From Euonymus europaeus (lineage: Eukaryota > Streptophyta > Magnoliopsida > Celastrales > Celastraceae), in the NCBI GenBank assembly GCA_963580455.1, contig OY756963.1:23827555-23891554 (forward strand): a DNA stretch of 64,000 bases, read 5' to 3'. Positions 44,671-56,873 of this stretch are shown here, one piece after another. Each line of letters opens with the position of its first letter. Positions within the stretch are counted from its first letter, which is position 1. Both the position numbers and the translations under genes were made by a program. The notes beneath the pieces are model-generated. The model was not told the origin of the DNA and ran no database searches. It saw nothing but the letters and a program-made list of their open reading frames with translations.

Positions 44671-47600
44671 TCATGAAGCAAGAAACACAGAACGCCTTTT
44701 CCTGCTGGGTTCAAGCTTCTCCTTGATCTGGGTCAGCTTGGGAACTATGTCCTTGGCATCCATCCTCTCCTCTGGTATTTCTCTTGAACACTCGATGCCA
44801 ATTTCCAAGAGGATAAAAAGACAACCTTGTACCATGACACTATCTCTGGTGTCGTTTCCATCTGGCCTTAAAACACAATCAACAACATCCAGTAACGCAT
44901 CAGGAAATGATGCGCTAACCCATTGTCTCAAGCTCACTTCTTCGTTAAATATTTCATCTGTGGGTTTTTTCCCTGTAACTATTTCCAGCATCATTATCCC
45001 ATAGCTGTACATGTCGCCCTTCACAGAAACACGTCCCTCGGAGCCATACTCTGTTGAATTATGATCACACTTGTCAACAAGTTAAATGATGAGGAAGAAG
45101 AAGATTATTATTTGTTAAGAACTAATTTGTTATTTTGGCAAGTTTATCAAATTAATAATCTAGATATTTACTTAAATATAGGGGGAGTAGAGAGTTTACC
45201 CGGTGCAACATAGCCAATGGTGCCTAACGTCCTCGTATGCACTGCATCTTCAGCTTTTGGCAGGATTTTTGCAATGCCAAAGTCACCAACATGTGCGACC
45301 ATGTCTTCATCTAGCAAGATATTGCTGGGCTTTAGATCGCAGTGTACGACTGGCTCTGACTGACCATAATGGAGATAATCCAAAGCTGTTGCCACATCAA
45401 TCATAATGTCGATCCGTTGAAAGAGATTCAAGTAGCGGTTTTCAGAGTACAACCACTTCTCCAGGCTTCCATTTGACATATACTCCATAATCAAAGCTCT
45501 AAACTCAGGATTCGAGCAAGAAGTGATGATCTTCACAAGATTCCTATGTCGAGTTGTCCGCAAAACTTTACACTCTGCATCAAAACTTTTGAATGCACCC
45601 TCTGCTATTGGATTCAGAACCTTTACAGCAACAATTGTACCATCAGAAATTGTTCCCTTATAGACCGAACCATAACTCCCCATTCCGAGCAGATTGGCTT
45701 CAGAGAAGTCATTTGTAGCATGACGAAGTTCGTGATATGTAATCATTTTGTGCTCAGGTATTTGCACCGAATCCGGAGAACTTGAAGTAGTCTTTTTGTT
45801 ATTGTGTTTGAATGCTCTTAGTATGCAGAGAACACAAACAAAGAGCAGCACAGCTGCAAAAATCGGAACAATGTACTTAAGCAGGATTTTTTTGGTGTTG
45901 GAATGACGAGAGCAAGGTTTCAGTAACAATTCCCCACAAAGCTCCTTATTTGCCAAGAAAGAATCTGCCGTAAAGTTAGCTAAGGCTCCTCCATTTGGGA
46001 TCTCTCCTGATAAGTCGTTGTAAGATAGATTCAAATGCTTGAGATGATTGAGTGACTCAAGTGACTTGGGAATAAGACCAGATAGATTATTGTAGGAGAG
46101 ATCCATGAACTCCAGTGACTGTAAGTCACCAAATGACTCAGGAATAGTCTCATGCAATGAGTTCTTTGACAGATCAAGGAAACTCAAGCTTTCGAAGGCC
46201 TCGAGAATAGTTGGGATTCTTCCTGTGATTTGGTTCCGAGAAATATCCATTTGTTCCATGACTCTTGACATTTTCATTTCCGAAGATAAGTTCCCACCTA
46301 AGGAATTCTTTGATAAATTCATGAAAATGAGATTTTCAAGGGTCCACAAACTTACAGGAATTGATGAGGTCAATAAGTTATTATTGAGATATAGCTCTTG
46401 AAGACGATTAAGTGATCCAATGCAATGTGGAATAGGTCCAGTGAGCCTGTTATCTTGGAGTGCCAGTTCTCCCAAATTTCTTAGATTACAAATTTCTTCA
46501 GGCAAAGAACCTCCAATCTGGTTGTTATAGAGAAACATCCTCTGTAAGTTTCGCAAATTACCAATAGTTGATGGAATAGTTCCATTGAGGTTGTTGTCTC
46601 CCAACACCAATAAAAGCACGTTTCTTAATGCACCCATTGATTCTGGAATTGGACCGTTTATCTGGTTTCTAGAAGCAGTAAACATTTCCAGAGAATCTGA
46701 AAAATTGCCTATGGAATATGGTAGGACACCTCCAAGACGATTACCATCCATTGTCAACTTTTCAAGGATCCGGCAATTTGTTAGTGCAGTAAGAAACCTC
46801 AACTCCTCAAATCCAGGGTCTCTGGTCAAACTATTATTTTCCATACTCAGGAAGCGAAGACGAGGTAAATTTCCGAGACTTGAAGGTATTGGTCCAGTGA
46901 ACAAGTTGAAGGCTATGTCCAAACGAAACAGTTTCGATGAGTTTGATAAATAATCAGGGATGCTTCCACCAATTCGATTGAGCCCAAAATACATCTCTTC
47001 AAGATTCGGAAGCCAAAGCCCTGTATTAGGCGGAAGATCTCCCGAGATGCTATTGTTCATAATCGCAATAATTCTGAGAGAGGTAATGTTGAAGATTGAA
47101 TGAGGGATGGGTCCAGTGAGGTAATTGTGCTGCAAATCCAGGGTATCCAAACGTCTCAATTTCCCAAACTCATCAGGAATACCTGCATGAATGTTGTTTT
47201 CAGCCAATGAAAACTTCGCTAGGCTTGAAATATTTCCCAAAGAAGTTGGAATGGTACCAGTCAAGTTAATACTTCCCAGATAAAGCTTCTGGAGATTCTG
47301 CAGAGCCTCGAGTTCTATTGGCACACTTCCGTTCAATTTGTTGTTGGAGAGATCCAACATTATCAATTCTGTGCAATTGCGTAAAGAAGATGGAATTTGG
47401 CCAATAAATTTGTTGCCACCAAGGTATAGTTGCTCAAGTCTAGGCCAGCGGAGACAAATATCAACAGGAAGATGGCCAGAGAAGCTATTGTTTTCAAGAC
47501 TAAAGCCTCGAATGGAGGAGATGTTAAACATGAACGATGGAAATGTACTTGTAAATTTGTTCTCCAGTAGTGCACAATCCTCTAATGAAGACATATTTCC

Positions 47601-48179
47601 AATGGAAACTGGGATGGTGCCATTAAGATTGTTTCCGGTTAGAAAGAGGAGATGAAGGTTTTTTAAAGTACCAAACTCTTCTGGTATGCCACCACTTAAC
47701 ATGTTTTTTCCCAAGGAAAGAGTTTCAAGCTTAAAGCAGTTGTGTAAACTCGGAGGTATCGATCCTTCCAATTGGTTAATTTGCAATATAAGTATTTTGA
47801 GCCTACGCAAAAGACCGAGCTCAGATGGTATGTGACCATGAAATTTGTTGTTAGAAAGAATAAGCGAAACCAGGAAGGATAGGTTTCCAATATAAGGGGA
47901 TATTGTACCTTCAAGTCCCATATTGGAAAACCGCAGAGCCGTGACTCTCTGCCTGCGTTTGCTACAAGTGACCCCAACCCAGTCACAAAAGTTGGCTCCT
48001 CTAGTCCAGTTAGTATTCTTGATTGTGTTGGTGGGGTCATATGTTATTGCAGAATTGAGGGCAACGAGGGCTTGCTCATCAGTTATATTTGAGGATGGCA
48101 TAGCAAAAGAAGAAGCCGAGAATGATAGAATCAATAACACTTCAAGGTGCGAAAGAAAGACTAATGTTTTGAAAAGCAT
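44671..48179 (-). CDS. LRR receptor kinase, subfamily XII-like, copy 3
   Basis: Third member of the array. Exon 1 is 48179-45200, intron 45199-45051 (149 bp), exon 2 45050-44671; 1119 aa. Signal peptide (LEVLLILSFSASSFAMPSS), N-cap NFCDWVGVTC, LRRs, membrane span (YIVPIFAAVLLFVCVLC, about 764-787), and a kinase with GMGSYGSVYKG, VAVKVL, HCDLKPSN, GDFGIAK. Non-RD. One residue is missing just before the membrane span (CSRHSNTKKI against CSRQNSNTREM). Exon 2 opens EYGSEGRV where the others have EYGSQGRV. Intron length and sequence group it with copy 2. Its LRR region is the most divergent of the three by eye. The upstream DNA shares the promoter block of copies 1 and 2 but then runs into a Mutator-like element. 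Confidence 0.95.
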
Positions 48180-48243
48180 GGTTAGTTATCGGAGAAAAAT
48201 CACAACGAAGGAGAGGAAGGATTTGAGGATTGCTTCTGCATTA

Positions 48244-48251
48244 TATTTATA
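48244..48251 (-). promoter_or_regulatory. TATA box of receptor kinase copy 3
   Basis: TATAAATA on the minus strand about 65-72 bases before the ATG, the best TATA match among the three copies. Confidence 0.6.
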
Positions 48252-48364
48252 CACAATGGTTTAGTCAATCTATATATATATAGATTGAGGGAGAGAGTAG
48301 TTGGAGTTAAAGAGCATCCATAACTGACAGTTAGACACTTTTTTTTTTGAAGAAGACAAACTTA

Positions 48365-48964
48365 TTTATTGATTGATGACCATAATTTCCACACGGCAAA
48401 GAAAATTTGCTCTTTTTTTATTACAGTGCAGGCCGGGCGACACCATTTTTTCTTCCATCTATGCTTTGACTCATTCATCTTAGAGGTAGGAACTTTCATG
48501 TTTGTCTGTGATCATGGATTAGTATGCAAATGCATTAACGGCAAGTCCTATTCTTTCTAACTTATAGCTTACGTTGATTTTTTGAAATTTTTAGCATAGA
48601 AGACCATTTTAGTTCTATCGACACATAAACAAAAATTCTAAGCATTTCAGCCTCTCTTTTTTTTTTGTCTCAATTATTTTAAATGTTAAGAAAAATAAAT
48701 ATGATCGATGTGAAATCGTGGATTCATATTTTTTAAACGAAAAATTTTGTTCATCCATTTTATTATTTAAAATAAATGTAAAATAATTGGTGCCATTTTC
48801 CATGCAAATTACTTGTGGCCACTCATAATTCCGTGTACTAAATTAAAATTGACCAAGAGCCTTGTCTTTGGAGTCTAGAACTTGAAAGATTGATTTGTCA
48901 AAGTAAACTCTAAGTCTATATGTCTGTAAAGGAACGAGGTTACAAGAGTACCAAACATTTGGGA
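48365..48964. repeat. Duplicated upstream flank of kinase copy 3
   Basis: The block from TTGATTGATGACCATAATTTCC onwards matches 35108-35280 upstream of copy 1 and 40845-40975 upstream of copy 2. The later part (about 48790-48964, CCACTCATAATTCC...ACCAAACATTTGGGA) matches 43070-43245. It ends where the MULE has inserted. Confidence 0.75.
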
Positions 48965-48973
48965 TTGATCTAT

Positions 48974-50013
48974 GGGTTAATAATACTTTCGATCATTATT
49001 CATGTTTCATTTTGATCACTCAAAGTTCAAACGTTTCAACTTGATTATTCAAGTTTTAAATTTGTTTCAGTCTGATAACTCGGTCAGATTTTGTCAAATA
49101 CGGGCAACAAAATTGCAAACGTGACAGTTTAACCGTGACATGACTTTTTCACATGTAAAATAAAATACACATAATTTTTATTTTTAAAAAAATAAAATAT
49201 AGACCAATCATTGAATGACACATGTTATTTCTTTTTTCCCAAATTTATCCCTAAACAAAACCACCAAATAAATAAAAACCAGAGGCATAAACCTGACAAA
49301 CGTTCGGGGCCAAGCCACCCCACGGAAGGAATAATGAAAGCCTACGAAGACAAAGTTGACCCAACCGTTAGCCGAGACCTCTTTAGTAATGGAAGCCCTT
49401 TCGCTTAAGGCTTGGAGTTTTCCTATTGAATAGCGCATTCCCTATTATACCCTTCAAGTCAGACACCAGAGCTCTAGAGTTCAGTTCAGCGGAAGGAAAA
49501 GGAGGCGGTGCTTCGAAAAGAAAGGAAAGTCCATAACCTAGAAACAAAGTAAGGGCAGCTAACCACAAATATTTGAAAACCACTTGACTGTTAAGGAAAG
49601 GAGTATACAAAAGTTCGAAGTCAGACATTGCAACCTGTGGAAGGAAAAGGAAGCAACGCTTCGAGGACCAGATGCAACCCTTGTCGCCTCTTGTTCAGAT
49701 CAGACTATCAGAGTCCAAGAACATGAGAGAGAGAGGACGCAAAGATGGAAGAAAGATTCTTCAAAAAAAAAAATTATTACTTATTATTTTTTAAAATATA
49801 TTTCCAAATGAAAATTTATTTTCACGTGGACCAATCACGTTAGGGTCAGCATATCACATAGGCCGGATGCTTGTCCGAATTTGTAAAAATCTGACTGAGT
49901 GATCAGATTGGAATAAATTTAAAACTTGAGTGATTAAATTGAAACGTTTAAACTTTGAGTGATCAATATGAAATATGAGGCATCGTTCGGTGACCAAAAG
50001 TAGTATCAATCCG
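48974..50013. mobile_element. Mutator-like element with cargo (Pack-MULE-like)
   Basis: Long, imperfect inverted ends of about 120 bp: left GGGTTAATAATACTTTCGAT, right end in reverse CGGATTGATACTACTTTTGG, then both TTGATCACTCAAAGTT.AAAC. A 9-bp duplication TTGATCTAT flanks it (48965-48973 and 50014-50022). The duplicate spacer at 43245-43275 shows the uninterrupted site (CTATTGGTTACTCCATTTTTCCC), supporting an insertion. The interior (about 49150-49790) carries no transposase; it holds the organelle-like segment described separately. Confidence 0.8.
49270..49700 (-). other. Captured, possibly mitochondrial-derived DNA
   Basis: Composition and texture differ from the surroundings: GC is balanced and GGAAAGG/GAAGGAAAAGG motifs are frequent, the look of plant mitochondrial intergenic DNA. 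The minus strand has an 81-residue open frame (49628-49383) with a hydrophobic stretch (VFKYLWLAALTLFLGYGLSF) like a small membrane protein. I do not recognise the protein. The organelle origin is an impression, not a search result; a captured nuclear gene is the alternative. Confidence 0.35.
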
Positions 50014-50022
50014 TTGATCTAT

Positions 50023-51174
50023 TATTCACTCGGTTCTTCCCACCAAATTGTTGTTTTATTATAAAGTTTTATTCACGAAAGCATTGCATTTGTTGGATTA
50101 TATATTCCAACATTATTTTTTATTTTATGGAGAATTGATTGAATGTTCATTTAAACATACAAAATTTTATCTTTAAATTTATCCATCCCTCTCCATTTTT
50201 CACTCTCAATAAGTTCATGCTCAGCTCATCTTAAACTCATTCTCACCTTAAGCTCACCCTCACCAAACGTGGAGTTAATAGAATGTAAAACCAGATTCAG
50301 ATTTAAACTCATTGAAAGTTAATGATCTTTAAAAATAAATAAATATCTATATTAATTTTCAGAAATTATAATATTAAAAAACCAAATAAATTTAAAAGTA
50401 TGGTTTATATCACCTATCAATCAATCCTACTATGTATGTAAATGCCTGAAAAATATATGTAGTTTTATGGGCTATTATTTTCGCCACTAGAAATTTAATT
50501 TTTCTGGCAATTACAATAATCAGTAAATCTTAACTACAACGCAGAACAAGTTCGAAATTTGGTGGATGCCTATTGCGATAGTCATGAAGGTATTTATTTT
50601 ATCAACAATCAATTTATTTGTTGATAAAATATTTTATTTCTTGTTTGTCTAACTGAGATTTGTTGTACATTTTGGGTAGTAATATTGTCGTCTGCATTGT
50701 CAAAAATTTCACACCTCATAAACACCAATAATATGATCTACATGACTATGTTCCTTTTTAACTCAACTACTGAAGATAGAAATTCACGGATCAAAGTCCA
50801 ACTCACATGATCAGAAAAAGCCTTATTGAGTGTATGAGTGGGTTTTATTATTAATAAAGAACAACAAACTCCCACATATTTTCGATGTGGGAGTCTAACG
50901 CATAGAGATTGGTTCGGATGATTGTTATGCACAAATCCGATCCAATTCGATTCATAATCACCCTAATTATGGCCGATTATGGCAAGACATTCACAAAATC
51001 TCCTCAAATAAATTTAAAACTCGACTATTAGTGGAAAGTAGCGACAATGACTTCCCTATCATTTTTAATTTTAAAAAGGTCAAGAGAAAAAAGTGGTAAG
51101 TGAAATAAATTTAGAAGATTTTTTATTTTTTTAATTAAAAATCTCATCACATAAAATTATCATTTGTTCATCCA

Positions 51175-51175
<1 letters not shown>
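50023..51175. other. Gene-free spacer with a small hairpin
   Basis: AT-rich DNA. A perfect 13-base inverted repeat, ATTTTATCAACAA at 50596-50608 and TTGTTGATAAAAT at 50618-50630 with a 9-base loop, is the only structure I note. No genes. Confidence 0.6.
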
Positions 51176-51208
<33 letters not shown>

Positions 51209-51230
51209 TATCTATCTATTATCTATTATC
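51176..51230 (+). repeat. (TATC)n microsatellite at the Helitron 5' edge
   Basis: About eight TATC units, then mixed TCTATTA units. Because the Helitron begins with a TCTATTA-like sequence, the expansion hides its exact first base. Confidence 0.9.
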
Positions 51231-52799
51231 TATTACTTATATATAAACTTGGAATTGGCGCTCTTCTCCGCCGGCGAGTCGCCATCGTTTACGTAGCCGC
51301 GCGAGTTGCTTTTGGTGTTTCGCATCAGGCGGAGCAAAACGACGTCGTTCTACTCCCTTACTCAAGCCTTGCTATCGTGATGATTTCCAGATCCATCTCG
51401 AATTCTCTGTATACCCACAACGACGCCGTTCAATTGATGGGTGGTAATGAAACTTCGAGACTCTTGCCCCTGTGTCCCTTGATTCTCGCATCGATTACCT
51501 TCGATTCCGCTCCGTCTGCACTTCATGGCGATCCTCTGTTTGTACCTTCACAAACCGATCTCCTCTCTTGCCAGTCAAGCTCCCTTACTCAATCTCTGAG
51601 TGCTTTCTCTCCCAGAGCACCATCTACTGTCTGGAGCTCATCAACCATTAGAACCCATTCAAGGAGAGCTGATTTTTTTTTATGTATCTTGCAGTGTATC
51701 TAGCTGCCGCATCTTTTTACCCCACCACCAATTGAAGATTATGGAGCAGTCTTAACATAAAGGGTAAGCCCATTTTCCGGAAATCTGATATTGGGCGTGT
51801 GCTCGATTCTTTGCCTTCGATTTCGTGGATTGATTGTTCTTTTAGGTTTAGCTTTCACCATCAATTACTGATTTTCAATTTCTCTATTGCTAATGTTGAT
51901 CTTCTTCCCCTTTCTCTGACTACCTTTTTGTCATCATCTTTCTTTCAAGTTTGGCACTTTTAGGCTTGATTTTTGATAAATTGGTTTTGAATAAATAGAG
52001 TGATTTCTATAACGTAAAAGAACTTAATCTTTTGATTTGGGCTTTTCTTCTTCTGACAATCAGCTATTGAAAAGAACCTAATCTTTTTATATGGGTTTTC
52101 CTTCTTATGTTTATATCTAATTTTTGATTTTATGCTGAATTGCTGGTTTTAATTTTCACAACAAATTATATGGCAGCAGCTATTGATGTTTGTAATAAAA
52201 GCTCTTATCTGTTTGAATATCTATTTTTGATAAATGGGTTCTCTATTTTTCCTGGAAGATGATATAATGTGCTAGCTGATTAGCTTGCATGGGTATGGAA
52301 ATTAAGAATTTTTTACAGGTATTATATTTCTTTTACTCTATTTGTCAAAGCATCAACAATGCATTTTCGATCGCTTAATGGTGTTGGCATGTTATTTTTT
52401 TGCCCCACCTATTTAGATTTTTGATTTTATAATTGTGTTCATTCAATTTCAAGGTTCCCTGCACACCAGTATTGAATTTGTTCTAAAAAATGGGTTGGTC
52501 CTTCACTCCTTGCAGATGATGGTTATTACGGTGCTCACCAAAGCATGCATGGATTGGTAAAGGGCATTTAAGGTATGTGATATACTCTCTTGGAAACAAT
52601 GAGATGATTCATCCCTACTGAAATTTTAAAGCTTTTTATTTTCCCCTTCGAACTAGCTTCCAGCATCTGCATAGGAGGTTGACATTCTTCTTGCTATCAA
52701 GCTAGCAAGAAATATTTATGAACTTTCAGATTTGACAGAGTTTGAGGTGACGTCCCTTTAACTTTGACCAAAAAATTGGTAAATTTGTTGATCATGGGC

Positions 52800-53054
52800 A
52801 GCAATTATTAGTAACTTTAGTTGATGGGATATTATTTCTGAAATATTTGATTGTTTCTTACGATGGTGGAGAATAGATCATCCATTTGTTCCTTGATAGA
52901 TACAAGCTCTTGATTTTTTTTCCTTTCAATATTTTTTTCTTCTAGAGTTTTTGATATTTCCATGATTGTCAAACTGAGTAGGTGCTCACTGGAAGGACAT
53001 AAAAGGACTTCATGTATAAACACACACACAGATATGTACACACACACACACACT

Positions 53055-53099
<45 letters not shown>

Positions 53100-53640
53100 C
53101 CATACAAAACCATAGATATAGATATGTTTATATATATATATATACATACTAACCAAATATATATTCATAAAAAACCTGCGGCTCAACTTTTTGTTTGTCA
53201 TCCAGATGTTTTTGCTTAATGTTGATGGTTATTAGTTATGACAGGTTTCCAACACTTAAATACAAGGTAATTGCACTTTGAATAAGGATTGATATGTTTA
53301 TTAAGCCATGCCTTTGCATGGGTTTTTCATGTTGATTGTGCAGGGTTACAAGAATACAAGTACAAGTACTTTCCATTTGTTACTTAAATATTTTATAGAT
53401 GCAGCACCGAAGAGATGAAGATTGCTTTAACTCAATTCTCTCATGTGACACAACAGCCAATGTTAGAGCCTTCTCTTTCTTTTATTTTGTGTTTGTAATT
53501 TAGTATCTGTGGGAGGGTGAGTGAGCATGTCAAATGAACGTGCAAATTTTATACTATTTTCCTTCAGAATGTCAACTTCAACTTCAATCTGGGAAAAGTG
53601 TGATGGTTGATGCTCATGGTAACTCACTAAGGTCTATTAT
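52800..53640 (+). repeat. Direct repeat, first copy (second at 57600-58350)
   Basis: The two copies match almost throughout, apart from microsatellite length differences (CA and TA tracts, 53025-53095 and 57790-57835) and small indels. The first copy continues at 53638 into a GT splice-donor-like GGTCTATT and then more exons; the second continues as unspliced GGTAACTCACTAACAAAATC. Confidence 0.85.
53025..53095. repeat. CA/TA microsatellites
   Basis: ACACACAC tracts followed by an uninterrupted TA run of about 30 bases inside the first Helitron repeat copy. Confidence 0.9.
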
Positions 53641-56600
53641 TATATATCTTCACAAGTTGAATTCGCAAGAGGTAGTGCACTAACTTGAGCATCGTTGGCT
53701 ATCTATTAAATAAATTAACTTGCTTATGGATGCATCTCTGAAATTTCATTTTTTAATTCTTCTGATGTACAGGTTATGAACTTGGAATTATCTACTCACA
53801 TTCCATTGCTTTAAATTTACAGAGATGGAAATTTTATGAAGAGAGGAAGTGTAGTAGGACCCATAGAGGCTGGTGTTTATCCTTATACTCGGGTATGACC
53901 ACTCTGCTCCATCATACTGATCTTCTGTTCGTTAATTCTCTCAAAATTTTAAACTTGATATTTGGAGACACTTATCTACATTGTTATTTGAAGAAGAATA
54001 AAGAATTAAAAAAGGTTGATTTTTTTGTGTGTGGTAGTGTTAACCATGTTTTAGTCTAATTTCTGTACGCTTTAAGCCTTTGTTTTGTTCCAGGTGTGGC
54101 AGAAATGGTCAACCGTTGAGAATGTCTCTCAAGTTGAAATTTTTTATTTTGATCTAAACAAAACCATTACAGTGGTCTTGGTTTCAGTTTCATTCATATT
54201 TACAAACATGGAACTATCATCGTACATGACATGTATATATGTTTGTACAAGTCTGAGAATAAAACCTATCACTTCATAGATGTTCGTTTAGATGTCATAA
54301 TATGTTATTAGTTATTCTGCTATTAAGATTATTTCCTATGTTTTATCCCATTCAATGATTAATCTTATGGAGTTGGAACTGGCCCAATACAAACTCAAAC
54401 AAAAGGAAGCTAAACTCCAACTCTGAAAAAATTGTGTTAAATTGATGACCCAATCCTCTCCTAAAAGTGGTGTTTAAGTAGTTTTTTTTTTTGCTTTTAT
54501 TTTATCCAAGGGATTTTTCTTTCTTTTGATGTTTTTAATTTATTTTTCTTCTATGATTGAAGCAACTCTTAAAAAAACTAGCTTCATAACAAAGGATGTG
54601 AAGGCAATTGGAATTTTAGGAAAAGAGGTTGAAGAGAGCTCCCCTTTCATGGTATGACTCTTGATGGACTATTATTTAGGCCAATTACCTGAAAATGCCA
54701 TTAATTTTTAATGTAGGGTGAAGATAGAAACTAATCTCCGTGTTTCAATTGCTTATAAAGGCTACGCTGATTGCGGAAAAATTATGCCATCAATGTCTGT
54801 TAAATCTACGTCAAAAAGTTGAGCCATTGGCTTTAAATTCACATCATGCATAAATACTTTAGTATGTGTATTTAGATAGGTTGCCTCCATCTTTTTTGGT
54901 ACGACTTACATCTATGATTTCTAGGGTGTGTTCTAATCTTGCAAACAGGGAATTAAGCGATTGAATTTGTTAAAATTGTGTGGGAATTGTGATCATTTCA
55001 CTAACTTTGAAGATTTTTTAAAACTTTCAATTGAGTTTCAGTTTGTTATCCAAGCAAATTGAGGACTTCACCACGTTATTCAAAAGAGTCAAATAATTGG
55101 AGATACACTAGTAATCCTTCGATGAAATGATCACAAAAAGGTGAGCAGTGAGCACTAGCACAAACACCAGCAAGCGATTAAGGAGGTGTGTCTTATGCTG
55201 TTCATATTGATATTTGCGTGTTTCAGTTTTGTGTATTTGTACAAATGCATGATCTATAATTATAATTCCAAGAAGAACGATGATAACTACAACGAAGTCT
55301 GTGGCCAACAATTATGAATGTAGTGATTTTGATATCTGCATATTAACATTTGACTTCGTGGTGGTTACATTTTTTGCAATAATTGTTGGAATACTTTTTT
55401 ATTTCTCCAACACTCTTTTTCATACGACATATTAGCATAATTTTCCCTCTGGATACTTCAATTATATGATTATGCAATAACTGAAGTCACTTTCAATTGT
55501 GAATAATGATGATACATAATTGTTGGCTACTTCCAGATTTCTTTTTGCTTTTGATAAAATTTACAAATTTTATCAAAGTTGGAAAGTTATATTTACAGGA
55601 CAAGCAATTATACAGATCAAGTTATATTTTAGTCTCTATCTTTATTCCAGATATATAAACCCAAATTTACTATATATGATCATGACCAATATATTAAAAT
55701 TGAGTTTTGTTCCAGATTTAATGTAAATGACTATGAGTTTGTATTTTTCCTTGAAGTTGCTTAACTTCACAATAACTTCAAGCATGATTATGCATATTAA
55801 AGACTTCCCCTCCACTGTGATATATTTTTTTGTCTAGAAGACTGAAAAATTAGGAGAACCGAACTTTCAACCTTAACAAATTGAAAGGATAAATACCAAT
55901 AATGATGACAAGAAGCTGTCCATGTTTGAATATAGCATCCATTTTATGGGACCTACCTACCACTACATATCAATGAATGCCATCTTTTCTTAGCTACCAA
56001 ATCATAATGTATTTTGGTGATTTGTTGTTCCAATTATGACCAGCACTAACATTATCTTCTTTGCAAGAGTAACTGTCGTCCTCATCAATTATTCCCATCA
56101 TTGTCTTCTTCTTCCTCTTATTTGCAGCTCCTCTTGCAATCTTAGCTAGGTTGTAATCTTTTATTGATTATTTTTTCAATACAATATTAAGAGGTCCAGC
56201 ATATATTAATCTTTAATGATCAAGTAGTTATTAATTTATGCTTTAATCTTTTTCTTTTGTAAAAACCATTCATTCCAAATTTGATTCTCAAGATGACTTC
56301 AAGTGAGTTGTGGTGGCCCCCTTTGTTATTAAAACAAGCATATTTAGGTGCATGTCTCACATTGACTCTGTTTCTCGATGAGGCATGGGGGCATCACATT
56401 GAGTTCTTGCTGCATAGTCATCTTTTTTATTGTAATATAACTAGCTCAAGTGATAATTTGTATATGCAACAATTTGTTTACAAGGAATGAACTACACATT
56501 CTAAGGGATAGTAACCCATTTCCAGTTATCCTCAAGAGTATAGTCTATCAGGACTAAAGAGTTTTGACGTTATGAAGAGAACTTGGAACTTTGAATGTAA

Positions 56601-56873
56601 ACTTTCCTTAATTGCCACAACACTCCATTATGGGTATAAACTAATAGAGTTTTATCTTTTATTTTGGGGCATGAATAGACATGTTGTTTAAGTGTGAGCA
56701 AAAGATGGGTTTTTGTGTTGTTTTTGGTTGGTGTTCTCTTCCAGCTTGATAGACCACAAAATAAGTATATCTTAGATGGCTTAAAGACTGGATAATCATT
56801 GCTTGCTCTTATTGGTGTTTTATGTCAGCTTTGAATTTAACTATTTCAGTGTGATGTCTTCTAACCCCATCTA

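Noticed and set aside
51164..51703. 179-residue open frame at the Helitron left end as a gene
   Set aside because: It begins in the TATC microsatellite and continues through leader-like GC-rich DNA. No domain is visible and the Helitron context explains it.
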